Shown: positions 32,607 through 40,679 of the stretch, piece after piece | How positions within the stretch are numbered: position 1 is the stretch's first letter | Layout of the letters: each line of letters opens with the position of its first letter | Assembly: GCA_018971625.1 (NCBI GenBank) | Contig: JAGXAJ010000036.1 | Location: 1-40,679, forward strand | Source of the DNA: Pseudomonadota bacterium | Lineage (GTDB): Bacteria > Pseudomonadota > Alphaproteobacteria > Rhizobiales > Xanthobacteraceae | Length of the DNA: 40,679 nt | Direction of reading: 5' to 3' | The notes under the pieces: model-generated | What the model saw: the letters and a program-made list of their open reading frames with translations, nothing else | The model's database searches: none | Told to the model about the DNA's origin: nothing | Position numbers and translations under genes: made by a program

Positions 32607-33932
32607 TCACTCTTCCGGCTTGTAGCCATCGCTCAGCGTTTTCAGAAATGCAATGATGTCGGTTTCGTCCTGCGCTGTCATGGCCGGCGTTTCGCCGGGA
32701 TGACGATTGAAGGGCGGATCGCCGACATCGACGTTTGGGTGAAACTGCACCGGAATGTCGTTGTACTTTTCGACTTTTCCGTTGGCGCCGGGCGGATACA
32801 CCTTCTCTGGATTCGTATCGCGAAAATTGTAGAAATCCATCACCTGCTGCAATGTCTGGAATACGCCATTGTGGAAGAACGCGTGGCGTATGGCGGCGTT
32901 GCGCAGGGTCGGAGTCTTGAACATGCCGCAGAACTGCGTCTGGTCAGCAAGATCCTTGCGAATGGGCCCACAAACCCCGAGATCGAAATAGTTTGGATCT
33001 TTGGTGTCGACGAGCGCCAGATTGCGTGGCGCAGCCAGGGCTTCATACTGGGCGTCGGTAAAAAGTGGAGGTCGACCATCGCGCGAGGGCCGCGAATTAT
33101 GGCAGCCGGCGCAGTTGGCCTTGTCCTGATCGTTGAACAGATGATAGCCGCGCATTTCGCTCTCGCTGAGACGCGTTTTGCCTTCGAGCCAATAGTCGAA
33201 CTTGCTGGTGTAGGGGTGGAAACTCGGCTCCTCGATCTGATAGCGGCCGACCGCGAACGTGGCCTCGGATACCAGTAAGTTCGCATTACTGAAGATACGC
33301 TCGCCGAACAATGCTGCAAATTCTCCGGCATAAGGTGCGTGACGCAGTTTTTCGGCAACGATCCCGATGCCGCCGCCGTCCATCTCTCGCGGGTCGAACA
33401 GTGGGCCTGATGCTTGCATCTGAAGGGTGTCGGCACGACCGTCCCAGAACAGACCGCCTTGCGGCACGATGTTCGCCGCACTTTGCGCGGCCTGGGTCGC
33501 GGTCTTTTGCACGCGTTCCGCGGTCTGACCCACCTTGGCCATTTGCGCCAGCGTCACCGTCTCGTTTTCCCGATCGTCGGGGCCGATGCTGAAGTCAGGC
33601 TGCCGGTCAAGGTAAGTCAGCGAGGGGACGGCGCGCGCACCGGGGCGCGTCAGTTCGGGGCCGCCGAGCATCACCGGGCCGTCGTTCGGAGGACCGTACG
33701 CGTGGTCCGGGCTGTGACAAGATGCGCAAGCCAGCTTGCCCGACGATGACAGGCTCGTGTCGAAAAATATATCCCGACCAAGCTTGGCCATCGCAGAAAG
33801 TGGCTGCGACGGACGGCGGATCAGATGGACCGGAGTGGGGTTTTCGCCGGGCAATGTTTGCGGCTCGGCCGCAAATACGGCGCCGACCAAAAGGCCGGCG
33901 CCGAGGAACCAGACGATAGGGCGATTGAACAT
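32607..33932 (-). CDS. Di-heme cytochrome c peroxidase / MauG-family protein, second copy
   Basis: 441 aa with a signal peptide (IVWFLGAGLLVGAVFAAEP). The heme sites are CASCH at 69-73 and CAGCH at 274-278. The early LGRDIFFDTSLSSSGKLACA is the classical start of bacterial di-heme peroxidases. The late FCGMFKTPTLRNAAIRHAFF and FFHNGVFQTLQQVMDFY give the T-P-T-L-R-N and H-N-G blocks. A region about residues 118-160 (ENETVTLAQMAKVGQTAERV onward) is an inserted helical segment. It begins 6 bases after the stop of the neighbouring phosphoesterase, so they form one operon. It is not a close duplicate of the other peroxidase, which has a long C-terminal extension instead. Confidence 0.9.
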   Translation of the reverse strand: MFNRPIVWFLGAGLLVGAVFAAEPQTLPGENPTPVHLIRRPSQPLSAMAKLGRDIFFDTSLSSSGKLACASCHSPDHAYGPPNDGPVMLGGPELTRPGARAVPSLTYLDRQPDFSIGPDDRENETVTLAQMAKVGQTAERVQKTATQAAQSAANIVPQGGLFWDGRADTLQMQASGPLFDPREMDGGGIGIVAEKLRHAPYAGEFAALFGERIFSNANLLVSEATFAVGRYQIEEPSFHPYTSKFDYWLEGKTRLSESEMRGYHLFNDQDKANCAGCHNSRPSRDGRPPLFTDAQYEALAAPRNLALVDTKDPNYFDLGVCGPIRKDLADQTQFCGMFKTPTLRNAAIRHAFFHNGVFQTLQQVMDFYNFRDTNPEKVYPPGANGKVEKYNDIPVQFHPNVDVGDPPFNRHPGETPAMTAQDETDIIAFLKTLSDGYKPEE

Positions 33933-33938
33933 GCGAGC

Positions 33939-35639
33939 TTAGTTCTTGTTCTTATCCTTGTCCTTGGTATCCACGATACCGAAAGTCGGATCGAGGATAA
34001 GCGAGATACTGTTTTTCTTGTTGAAATTGAACATGTCCGCGATTGAACCGGTCGTCGCATCGAAGGAGCCACCACCGATACGTTGACCATTCAGCCAATT
34101 GTCCTCGATAAATTGCGGGATCGAGGCCTGCGTGATGAGCACGTGGCTAACGTAGTTCTTCTTGGCGTAGGGCGAGATCACCACGAACGGCTGGCGCGTT
34201 CCCGGGCCGCAGCGGCCATGGACCGGCAGGCCATTGATACCGGCAGGCTCGGTAACACCGACGGTGCCGCAGATGCCCGCTCCGTTCAACGCGTCGGACG
34301 ACGAGAATGACGTATGCGTCGTGGCAGCGAAGCCGTGGTCATACCAGCCATCCGAGTCGTCATAAGCGACGATCACGGCGGTGCTGTCCCAGTCAGGCTG
34401 CTGCTGCAGGAAATTGACCAGGGTGACCAGTCCCGTCTGCTCATCGAGCGGATCGGAGTTGCCGGGATGTCCATCCTGGAAGGCCGCCATCTTGATGAAG
34501 GAAACCGCCGGGTAGTTACCCGATCCAACTGCAGTGAAGAAGTCATCCAGATCGTAACCATGGTTGGCCGGATCGACCTTCTTGGTACCGGGAACGGTGG
34601 TGTAGCCGATCGCCGTGGTCGAGGTCGGACGGGCATGGGTTGGATTGGCGGTCGACGCATAATACTGGAACCAGATGTGATGCGGGACATAATCAGTCAC
34701 AGTGCCGCCGACGACCTGGCTCGCGGTGGAGCGTGTGCAACCGGTGCTCCCGTTGTTGTTCAGGGTTTGCAGGTTGAAACCGCCGACAAAAGAACCCCAG
34801 GGGATATCGGCGGCGTTGAGCAGGTCGCCAATGTTCTTGCTCGTCATCTGAACCTGTGCCGTCTTGCTCGAGCAAACGTCGCCAGCGGGATCGGTATCGT
34901 TGATGAGCGTGAGGCCGCCCTGACCGTCCGCAATGGTGCTCGCGGTAAAGCCCGATGGAACTACTGCGCCGTTGGCGGTGCCAGCAAACATATTGACCGC
35001 CCCGGGCGTTGACGGACCATATTGGTCGCTCCAGGCATTGTCGCTCATCGCGTAATTCTGAGCGTAATTCCACAGAGCGGTGACCGTATTGCCATCGAAA
35101 TAGCCCATCACCTGGCCTTTGGTGCCGAAGGCGCCGGCGCCGCCGTTGGTGCCCTTGCCGGTAAATTCCGGGAAGAGATCGTTCTTGCCGGCGTCGTATG
35201 CCTGCTGCTCGGGCGTATAGCCGTGGCCCTGGTCGGCCGTGTTGGCCTGCGTGCGATCCAGGCGGAAAGGATTGGTAGCTCCTGCGCCGTTGGCCGCATT
35301 CAGGTTGGGATTGTTGTCGAGCAGCGACGGGTTCGACAAAAGATTGTTGATGTCGCGCTGGGTATTCTTGGTGGTGGGTTCGAAAGGCGGCTCCCCTTCC
35401 GGATTCATGGCATTTGGATAGGTGCCGAAGTAATGATCGAACGAACGATTCTCATTGAAGACGACAACGAGGTGTTTGATCGGATATTTGGTATTCAGCT
35501 TGTTCGGGTTGACGGCAGCGTTCTTGTCCGCGTTGTTGTTCTGGCCGGCGATGACTGGAGCGGTCGAAGGTGCTGCAACTGCAACAACGAGCAACGCTAC
35601 AGTGGATAGAAACGCCGCCCTCAATTTCCGATTCCTCAT
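33939..35639 (-). CDS. Exported phosphoesterase family protein (AcpA / phospholipase C-like)
   Basis: About 566 aa from the ATG at 35639, chosen because GGGGGAAG precedes it and the signal peptide starts there (RKLRAAFLSTVALLVVAVAA, cleavage near PVIA-GQ). The PF04185 motif is VVFNENRSFDHYFGTYP (Glu63, Asn64, Asp68, His69), and the second metal site VIVAYDDSDGWYDHGFA follows near residue 425. Between them lie YAMSDNAWSDQYGPSTPGAV and VSFIKMAAFQDGHPGNSDP, as in acid phosphatase AcpA. The tail is a charged KDKDKNKN. It should act in the periplasm or outside the cell and is co-transcribed with a di-heme peroxidase. Confidence 0.9.
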   Translation of the reverse strand: MRNRKLRAAFLSTVALLVVAVAAPSTAPVIAGQNNNADKNAAVNPNKLNTKYPIKHLVVVFNENRSFDHYFGTYPNAMNPEGEPPFEPTTKNTQRDINNLLSNPSLLDNNPNLNAANGAGATNPFRLDRTQANTADQGHGYTPEQQAYDAGKNDLFPEFTGKGTNGGAGAFGTKGQVMGYFDGNTVTALWNYAQNYAMSDNAWSDQYGPSTPGAVNMFAGTANGAVVPSGFTASTIADGQGGLTLINDTDPAGDVCSSKTAQVQMTSKNIGDLLNAADIPWGSFVGGFNLQTLNNNGSTGCTRSTASQVVGGTVTDYVPHHIWFQYYASTANPTHARPTSTTAIGYTTVPGTKKVDPANHGYDLDDFFTAVGSGNYPAVSFIKMAAFQDGHPGNSDPLDEQTGLVTLVNFLQQQPDWDSTAVIVAYDDSDGWYDHGFAATTHTSFSSSDALNGAGICGTVGVTEPAGINGLPVHGRCGPGTRQPFVVISPYAKKNYVSHVLITQASIPQFIEDNWLNGQRIGGGSFDATTGSIADMFNFNKKNSISLILDPTFGIVDTKDKDKNKN

Positions 35640-35660
35640 TTTTCTTCCCCCAAAAATCAA

Positions 35661-36306
35661 AAAACGAACGGCGAACAGTTAAGCAGCGTCAATGACGGAC
35701 GTGTGTCGGTTTGATTTCAGCTTGAGTTGGTTAGCGATCGTCTGACGCAATAGAGACGTGAAGCAATCACGCTACATCGACCGGATTTTTGTTCGCGGCT
35801 CGAACGAAGCAATTTCGCCAAGCTACGTCAGCAAAAAGAGCTTTTTCGGATGCTTCAAGGAAGCGAGCGCCCCAACAGAAACGACGCAGCGCTCAAAAGC
35901 ATGGGCAGTACAAAAAATATTTTTGGGCGACGTTCAGATACACGGTGACACCCGACCTTTCCTCCGGAAATGCAAGCGGCACGTTTCTTCACTGACCCTC
36001 CATTTTGGAAACCTGTCACGAATTTTCACGTAAATCATATGTGCCTCGTCGCGTAAGGAACTTCATTCTCGGCAGAAAGCTGAGCCGACCAAAGCGTCAG
36101 GCTGATATTCAATGGCGGAATGGCGGACCGTTTTCATCGTCGGTCGACCGCCTTGCTTCGGGCAGTGGCGCAGCAGCGGATTTCACTTTCCACAGCCGTC
36201 GCATCTCCTTCGCATTCCTGTAACAGATTGCGCGCAGATTTCGCGCGCTTGCCGCAACGATGCTCGCGCGCAGCCCTCGCTTCACAATTTTCGAGTAGGA
36301 AGAAAA
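35661..36306. promoter_or_regulatory. Divergent intergenic region between the phosphoesterase and propeller-like genes
   Basis: About 650 bases without a credible gene. It must hold promoters for both directions. CTGTCAC at 36013-36019 and TTTTCAC at 36023-36029 form a loose tandem with a 10-base period, weakly recalling a Pho box, which needs an 11-base period. The two flanking genes share a very similar translation start context (GGAAGAAAAATG). Confidence 0.35.
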
Positions 36307-38064
36307 ATGATTACAGAAGGAACTCGCTCGCTTGCCGGGCGCTCGCGGCTCATCTCCCGTCTTGCGGCCGCGTTGCTCGCTTCCACCGCTCTCGGTTCAA
36401 CGCTGGCTCGCGCCGGTGAAAACGACGTTCACTTCCAGCCGGGGCATCTGCTTCTGAGCCGCACCGTCTACGACAACAACGCCGTCAGCATCACCGCGGG
36501 CACCACCCAGTTGCCGCCGAACTGCACCCCGGGCAATTGCGCTACGGCCAACGTCGGCAGCACCTATCCGCAGGTGTTTAACAACGACCAGGTCGACGGC
36601 TCCTTCGGAGTCACCGCCAGGATCATACTCGACGAACTCAAGCTCGATGGTAACCTTGCGCAGTCTCTGGAGGTGCCGAACAGCGGCGACCGTGACGTTA
36701 CGACATCTCGCGACCAGATGGTCACGAGCTTCTCGTCCAAATCGGAGATGGCCCTTAATCTATCGCTCGATCATCGCACTGTTTCGTTCATGGGTTATCT
36801 CGCGCCGATCGGTGCAATCGACGTGTCCAATTCCAATACGCCTGACGTGGTCGATCCGACCAACCCGGTGTCGTCGAGCTATTTCCGCGTTGCGGCGACC
36901 GTCGACGAGAATGGTCATTTCCGCTTCACCAAGACCAACGCCTATAGCGGCAATAATGGCCGAGCCGCGATTCTGAACGACGCGAACGGCGTTGACGTGT
37001 TTTACACCACTGGCAATGCCGGCAATGGCGCCAATCCGCAGCCGAATGGCATCATCGTTGGCGCCGGCGCGCAGATCATGACAGGGGCGCATGCCCCGCT
37101 GGCCCAGCAGCCAGATCCTGGCCTGCCAACGCCGGTCGGCAGCTTCAACGTCACCCAGTTGGGGCTGAAGGCCGACAAGATCGGCAAGGACACCAACTTC
37201 CGCGGCCTCACGGTATTCAACAACGTGATCTATATGACCAAGGGCAGCGGCAGCAACGGAGTCAACACCGTCTATTTCATCGACAATTCCGGCTTTGACG
37301 CCAATGGCAAGACGCTGGCTTGCCCGACTGGCGTCGGCGTTCCCAGCCCGTCGGCGAAGCTACCGACCACACCCATCGTTTACGACGCCAGCAAATTGCA
37401 GACCCTTGGCGTGACGCCTGACAATATGTGCGTTCTGAAGGGTTTCCCGACCAATTCCGCCAAGACCGCGACGGCGTTTCCCTTCGGCATCTGGTTTGCC
37501 GATCCCAAGACGCTCTATGTCGCCGACGAGGGTGACGGCACCGCGACCTACAGCACCGCCAGCAACACCTATACGGCGGCTGCGGCGCAGACCACAGCGG
37601 GCCTGCAGAAGTGGGTCTTCAACGACACGACCGGGACCTGGACACTCGCTTACACGCTACAGGCAGGCCTTCAGCTCGGGGTGCCTTATACCGTGCAAGG
37701 CTATCCAGCCGGCACCAATGCGGTGACCGGTTTGCCATGGTCGCCCGCGAACGACGGTTTGCGCAATATCACCGGCCGCCTCAACCGCGATGGTACGGCG
37801 ACTATCTGGGCGATCACCTCGACCGTGAGCGGCAGTGGCGACCAGGGCGCCGATCCGAACAAGCTCGTGATGATCACCGACAAGCTTGCCGCGACCGCGC
37901 TACCCGCGGGCGAGAGTTTTGCTACAATGAGGACCGCTCGTTTCGGTGAGGCGCTGCGCGGTATTTCGTTTACGCCGGGCACGGATTTCGATCGCGACGA
38001 CCGCGCCGACGCGGGATCCTGCGGCGACAGTCGCCACCGCGATGATTGCCGTGAGGCGGATTGA
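36307..38064 (+). CDS. Large secreted protein of unknown function, beta-propeller-like
   Basis: 585 aa from the ATG at 36307, preceded by AGGAAGAAAA; the open frame upstream to 36112 lacks a good start. The signal peptide ends near ALGSTLARAGEND. The mature chain is Asn/Thr/Gly-rich, with repeated strand-turn blocks such as DTNFRGLTVFNNVIYMTKGS, GVNTVYFIDNSGFDANGK, FPFGIWFADPKTLYVADEGD and GLRNITGRLNRDGTATIWAI, which suggest blades of a beta propeller. Four Cys (PNCTPGNC early; LACPTG and NMCVLKG later) could form disulfides. It lies next to, and divergent from, the phosphoesterase-peroxidase operon, and is a candidate T2SS substrate. The last 25 residues (FDRDDRADAGSCGDSRHRDD) are unusually charged, after what looks like a natural end at SFTPGT. 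The family is unknown to me by function. Confidence 0.75.
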   Translation: MITEGTRSLAGRSRLISRLAAALLASTALGSTLARAGENDVHFQPGHLLLSRTVYDNNAVSITAGTTQLPPNCTPGNCATANVGSTYPQVFNNDQVDGSFGVTARIILDELKLDGNLAQSLEVPNSGDRDVTTSRDQMVTSFSSKSEMALNLSLDHRTVSFMGYLAPIGAIDVSNSNTPDVVDPTNPVSSSYFRVAATVDENGHFRFTKTNAYSGNNGRAAILNDANGVDVFYTTGNAGNGANPQPNGIIVGAGAQIMTGAHAPLAQQPDPGLPTPVGSFNVTQLGLKADKIGKDTNFRGLTVFNNVIYMTKGSGSNGVNTVYFIDNSGFDANGKTLACPTGVGVPSPSAKLPTTPIVYDASKLQTLGVTPDNMCVLKGFPTNSAKTATAFPFGIWFADPKTLYVADEGDGTATYSTASNTYTAAAAQTTAGLQKWVFNDTTGTWTLAYTLQAGLQLGVPYTVQGYPAGTNAVTGLPWSPANDGLRNITGRLNRDGTATIWAITSTVSGSGDQGADPNKLVMITDKLAATALPAGESFATMRTARFGEALRGISFTPGTDFDRDDRADAGSCGDSRHRDDCREAD

Positions 38065-38079
38065 TCGACCAGAACAAGC

Positions 38080-38123
38080 GACACCGCGGTTTTCCGGTCA
38101 TGACGACGACCGAACGCGGTGTC
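38080..38123 (+). terminator. Terminator hairpin after the propeller-like gene
   Basis: Perfect 9-base inverted repeats at 38080-38088 and 38115-38123, with a further inner pairing (CGGTC / GACCG), followed by TTGCTCTCC. It starts about 15 bases after the stop codon. Confidence 0.6.
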
Positions 38124-38187
38124 TTGCTCTCCATCTTGAAATCCACGCGGTTGTTCCGCGGCGTGCCGGTGCTGCCGGCCACTCGCC

Positions 38188-38208
38188 GGGACCTTAGCGT
38201 CAGGTCCC
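38188..38208 (-). terminator. Small hairpin after the YfbU-family gene
   Basis: Perfect 7-base inverted repeats (GGGACCT / AGGTCCC) at 38188-38194 and 38202-38208 with a 7-base loop, about 50 bases past the minus-strand YfbU stop. No U tract follows, so termination is uncertain. Confidence 0.35.
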
Positions 38209-38257
38209 GACGGGCGAAACCTTCATTATCCGGGAGGGTGGCGGCCGCGATAAGCGT

Positions 38258-38803
38258 CTATGGATGATGAACCTGTTCTTTAAGAAGATGAATGATTTCA
38301 TTCGCGTTCAAACGGCGGCGGTTGCCAAGACCCCGGCGCATAAGCTCGAAGATGCGATACATGCGCAGATAGGCTGGCACAGATGAATGATGGGAATTGA
38401 GTTCGCGCTTGGCGTAATACTTATAGCGGTGCATGTCTTCCACGAGGAACCGAGCGATGCCGTAGTGGTCCTCGTGATTGGCATCGAAACCTTCAAAGCG
38501 CACATTCGTTCCAAAGGGTTCCGCTTCAATTGCAACGCGTTTCTTGTCGGCCTCTGAGAGATCGGCGTAGGCTTCCTCGATCGACATCCACATATCGAGA
38601 ATGTCCGCCGTCTGTTTCACAGCGGGCGGATCATCCTCCGGTTCAAACGGAATGCTTTGATACTGCCAATTGATGGCCCACAGCTTGTCCCTCTTGATAG
38701 CCTCGGAGACAAAAGCCCCATCAATTTCGCCATTGACGTTCAAGGCTTTTTGCAGTTCGGCCAGCATCAAAATAATCAGTTTCTCGCCGTCGCTGAGTTT
38801 CAT
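38258..38803 (-). CDS. YfbU family protein
   Basis: 181 aa from the ATG at 38803, which has GGAGG 5 bases upstream; the frame's TTG further up is not needed. The sequence opens MKLSDGEKLIILMLAELQKA and contains ADILDMWMSIEEAYADLSEA, FEGFDANHEDHYGIARFLVE, ELNSHHSSVPAYLRMYRIFE and ANEIIHLLKEQ, the conserved blocks of YfbU-domain proteins. No signal peptide or membrane segment is present, so it is cytoplasmic. E. coli YfbU has been linked to cell death after DNA damage, but no biochemical activity is established. Confidence 0.82.
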   Translation of the reverse strand: MKLSDGEKLIILMLAELQKALNVNGEIDGAFVSEAIKRDKLWAINWQYQSIPFEPEDDPPAVKQTADILDMWMSIEEAYADLSEADKKRVAIEAEPFGTNVRFEGFDANHEDHYGIARFLVEDMHRYKYYAKRELNSHHSSVPAYLRMYRIFELMRRGLGNRRRLNANEIIHLLKEQVHHP

Positions 38804-39061
38804 CTGATCCTCCAAGCACGGGCGGAATGTAGTTCACTGAAGCTTCAACCGTGAAGGGCTACGATAGGACTATGACCCGATGATTTATCGAGTGGTCAGG
38901 CATGAAACGGGATTACACGACGCGGCGCAGACGTGTCTTGGCCGTTTTGGTTCCAAAGTATCCGTCCGGTGAAAGCCGCCTCGCCGAATGAGGCGTGTCG
39001 TTGAGACCAGAGTTTACCTCATCCTGTTCGCAGGAACGCTGCGGCAAATGAAAACTGAAGT

Positions 39062-39778
39062 TCACTCCATCGCGCTCACGTTCCAGGTGGCGTGACTGAC
39101 TCCGGCTAGCCCGGTGAGCCTCGTTATAACCCGGTCGAGTTCGGCGGATTCTGCGGCGAGCGTGACCAGCTCGGCGGTGATTTCCACATTGTCTTCGGAG
39201 CGATAAATGACCTTGATTTCCCGGATCGGATAACTTGCCGCTTCCAGCGTTTGGCTCAATTCCTGCCTTATACCGGCGGCGTACTCAGCGTCGGTCGTGA
39301 CAACAATTTCGTAGGTGGCTTCCGAGGTTTTCTCACTCAATGGTATCCGGTCGATTGCGTTAACCAGCGGGCGCAACAAGGTATTACCGGCAAGCACGAA
39401 AATGGTGACCGCTGCGGATTGCGCCACCATATCCGCTCCTGCGCAAGCGCCCACCGCTGCGCACGACCAAAGGGTGGCAGCCGTGTTGAGGCCGCGAACA
39501 TTCATGCCTTCCTTCATGATTGCTCCGGCTCCCAAGAAACCGATCCCGGAGACCACATAGGCGATCACGCGCACTGCGCCATCGGCGCCTGTGAGACGCT
39601 CCGCCAGATCGACGAAAGCAGCAGCGCCTACTGAGACCAGGACATTGGTACGCAATCCAGCACTGCGTTGCCGATATTGCCGCTCGGCACCGATCAAGGT
39701 GCCAAAAACAAAAGCCGTGGATAGGCTGATTAAGGTATCCAAAAAGTCATGGAGCTGAAAGGTCTTGATAAATTGCAC
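39062..39778 (-). CDS. MgtC/SapB family membrane protein
   Basis: 238 aa. The N-terminal half has four or so membrane helices with the MgtC signature: GTLIGAERQYRQRSAGLRTN (conserved GxERxxRxxxAGLRT), YVVSGIGFLGAGAIMKEGMN and VRGLNTAATLWSCAAVG. The C-terminal cytoplasmic domain (about residues 150-238) is ACT-like (YEIVVTTDAEYAAGIRQELS; VIYRSEDNVEITAELVTLA). The family supports growth at low magnesium and survival in hosts through effects on ATP synthase and phosphate; it is not itself a proven Mg transporter. The start is a GTG with GGAGG 6 bases before it. The 246 bases to the YfbU gene hold only a weak hairpin at 38977-38995. Confidence 0.9.
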   Translation of the reverse strand: MQFIKTFQLHDFLDTLISLSTAFVFGTLIGAERQYRQRSAGLRTNVLVSVGAAAFVDLAERLTGADGAVRVIAYVVSGIGFLGAGAIMKEGMNVRGLNTAATLWSCAAVGACAGADMVAQSAAVTIFVLAGNTLLRPLVNAIDRIPLSEKTSEATYEIVVTTDAEYAAGIRQELSQTLEAASYPIREIKVIYRSEDNVEITAELVTLAAESAELDRVITRLTGLAGVSHATWNVSAME

Positions 39779-39856
39779 CCACCACCTCCATCGGCTCTGT
39801 TGCCCGCAAAGGCTGCCTTTGCATCGTCTGGCTCTAGCAGTCCTCCAGTTCGATAG

Positions 39857-40035
39857 CTAACGCAAAGCCTTCTCGATTTGTTGGTTATAGAACCAGAAGA
39901 CCATTTCCTGGGCCAGCTTCACGACAGCCTCTGGCCCGCCGCCGGTCCGCCCGCTTGCGGCCGCGTCTGGCACAAATAGACTGCCCGCGAGACACCGAGC
40001 ACCAGTGCGGCCTGGGTGACCGTGCTCCCGAGATG
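39857..40035 (-). pseudogene. Frameshifted HigA-like antitoxin remnant
   Basis: On the minus strand one frame gives HLGSTVTQAALVLGVSRAVY (40035 to about 39973) and a second frame gives GRTGGGPEAVVKLAQEM (about 39952 to 39900), ending at TAG 39859-39857. Put together, they match the helix-turn-helix of HigA-type antitoxins (VTQAAxxLGVSRxxLxxxxxGRxGISPEMAxRLxK). The two halves are in different frames and the start is lost, so it is a relic. No HigB toxin gene is seen beside it. Confidence 0.4.
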
Positions 40036-40257
40036 CCGGGTCGGGGTGTTGAGCAGCCGGAGGTACCAAAGATTGAAAGATTGGCGTTTAGCATTCGGGT
40101 TCCTGGAACCCTGCGCGCACTCATTCGGATGCCGATTCTGCAACCGAATAGGCGTCACGTGCTGGATGAACCGCCTACGCGGAAATACCGAGGAATTGAA
40201 GAACGCCGAGAACCAGGCGCTGCTGAAGATGGTGACCCGAAAAACAGGATAACCAGG

Positions 40258-40291
40258 ACGCCGAGTGCGCGAACGCACCCGGCGTATTTTA
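40258..40291. terminator. Terminator hairpin downstream of coxA
   Basis: 12-base arms at 40258-40269 and 40274-40285 with one mismatch and a 4-base loop (TTCG on the minus strand). ATTTTA follows on the plus side. It lies about 50 bases past the coxA stop and may work in both directions. The plus strand to its left carries no intact gene. Confidence 0.65.
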
Positions 40292-40338
40292 TGAAAGATG
40301 ACTGCTTTAAACCGCGTCAGGTTCCATTCGTATGATTG

Positions 40339-40679
40339 TTAGTGGATACGCGGCAGCGATTCGAACTGATGGAATGGCGGCGGCGAGGGCAGCGTCCATT
40401 CCAGCGTGGTGGCGCCTTCACCCCACGGATTGTCGGCCGCCTGCTCCTTGCGCACGAACAACGCATCGAACATGCAGTACAGGAAGATCACGACGCCAAA
40501 CCCGGTGATGAAGGCACCGATCGACGATACCTCGTTCCAGCCGGCAAACGCATCCGGATAGTCAACCGAGCGCCGCATCATGCCCTGCAGCCCCAGGAAG
40601 TGCTGCGGGAAGAACAGCACGTTGGCGCCGATGAACATGAACCAGAAGTGCAGCTTGGCGATGGTGTCGTTGTACATGT
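40339..40679 (-). CDS. coxA: Cytochrome c oxidase subunit I, C-terminal part (cut by window edge)
   Basis: The last 113 or so codons of a gene that continues past the right edge. The sequence [40 protein letters not shown], and the final helix followed by [19 protein letters not shown] match the conserved C terminus of aa3-type oxidase subunit I. The PQHFLGLxGMxRR block and the WGxxTLEWTxPSPPP end are diagnostic. It is an inner-membrane subunit that reduces oxygen to water and pumps protons. The heme and copper ligands are in the missing upstream part. Confidence 0.95.
   Translation of the reverse strand, partial: MYNDTIAKLHFWFMFIGANVLFFPQHFLGLQGMMRRSVDYPDAFAGWNEVSSIGAFITGFGVVIFLYCMFDALFVRKEQAADNPWGEGATTLEWTLPSPPPFHQFESLPRIH

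Noticed and set aside
33939..35639. Possibility that the three phosphoesterases are recent tandem duplicates
   Set aside because: Their lengths, linkers and motif variants (ENRSFDHLFG, ENRGLDHTFG, ENRSFDHYFG) differ clearly, so they look like old paralogues and not a recent duplication.
36112..36306. Upstream extension of the propeller-like gene
   Set aside because: The ATG at 36307 has a good ribosome-binding site and begins a normal signal peptide; the extension would bury it.
38816..39061. Search for an RNA gene or riboswitch in the gap near mgtC
   Set aside because: Only a weak 6-base hairpin (38977-38995) was seen, and no known magnesium-sensing leader could be recognised.

Overview
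The window looks like chromosomal DNA of a GC-rich alphaproteobacterium. Bradyrhizobium or a near relative is the best guess, judged from the recognisable protein families, the compact rhizobial-style type II secretion locus, and a multicopy-looking intergenic element at about 7.06-7.6 kb that resembles ones I recall from Bradyrhizobium genomes. No database search was possible, so this assignment is an inference.

Layout. (1) 1-2946, minus strand: a branched-chain amino-acid (Liv) ABC transporter operon in the order livG-livF-livK-livH; livH runs off the left edge, and a strong hairpin sits between livK and livH. (2) 3.35-5.3 kb: a decayed PAS-like gene fragment, then minus-strand thpR (RNA cyclic phosphodiesterase), an ArsC/YffB-type reductase and a Nu-class-like GST. 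(3) 5.5-7.0 kb: a phosphoesterase (phospholipase C/acid phosphatase family) without a signal peptide, followed by the repeat-like intergenic element. (4) 7.7-12.6 kb: housekeeping and accessory genes: an MFS transporter, a degenerate peptide deformylase paralogue, a GNAT acetyltransferase, a diguanylate cyclase and a DHFR/RibD-like reductase, then a broken YCII-family fragment.

(5) 13.1-38.1 kb is the most interesting part. A complete-looking type II secretion system lies in the middle: gspO on plus; gspE-F-G-H-I-J-K-L-M and a GspC-like gene on minus with 4-8 base overlaps; gspD divergent on plus. Exported proteins surround it: a type I phosphodiesterase-like protein, two large signal-peptide-bearing phosphoesterases, two di-heme cytochrome c peroxidase/MauG-like proteins, an imelysin/EfeO-like protein, a LolA-like exported protein (frameshifted here), a Sel1-repeat protein (interrupted by an in-frame stop) and a large secreted propeller-like protein of unknown function. 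One peroxidase is coupled to the imelysin gene and the other to a phosphoesterase gene. The simplest reading is a secretion island in which the T2SS exports the phosphoesterases and perhaps the propeller-like protein, with periplasmic redox and metal-handling partners. This is inference from co-location and signal peptides.

(6) 38.2-40.7 kb: a YfbU-family protein, an MgtC/SapB-family membrane protein, a decayed HigA-like antitoxin fragment, a strong bidirectional-looking terminator and the C-terminal end of cytochrome c oxidase subunit I, which runs off the right edge.

I found no rRNA, tRNA, CRISPR array, transposase or phage gene.
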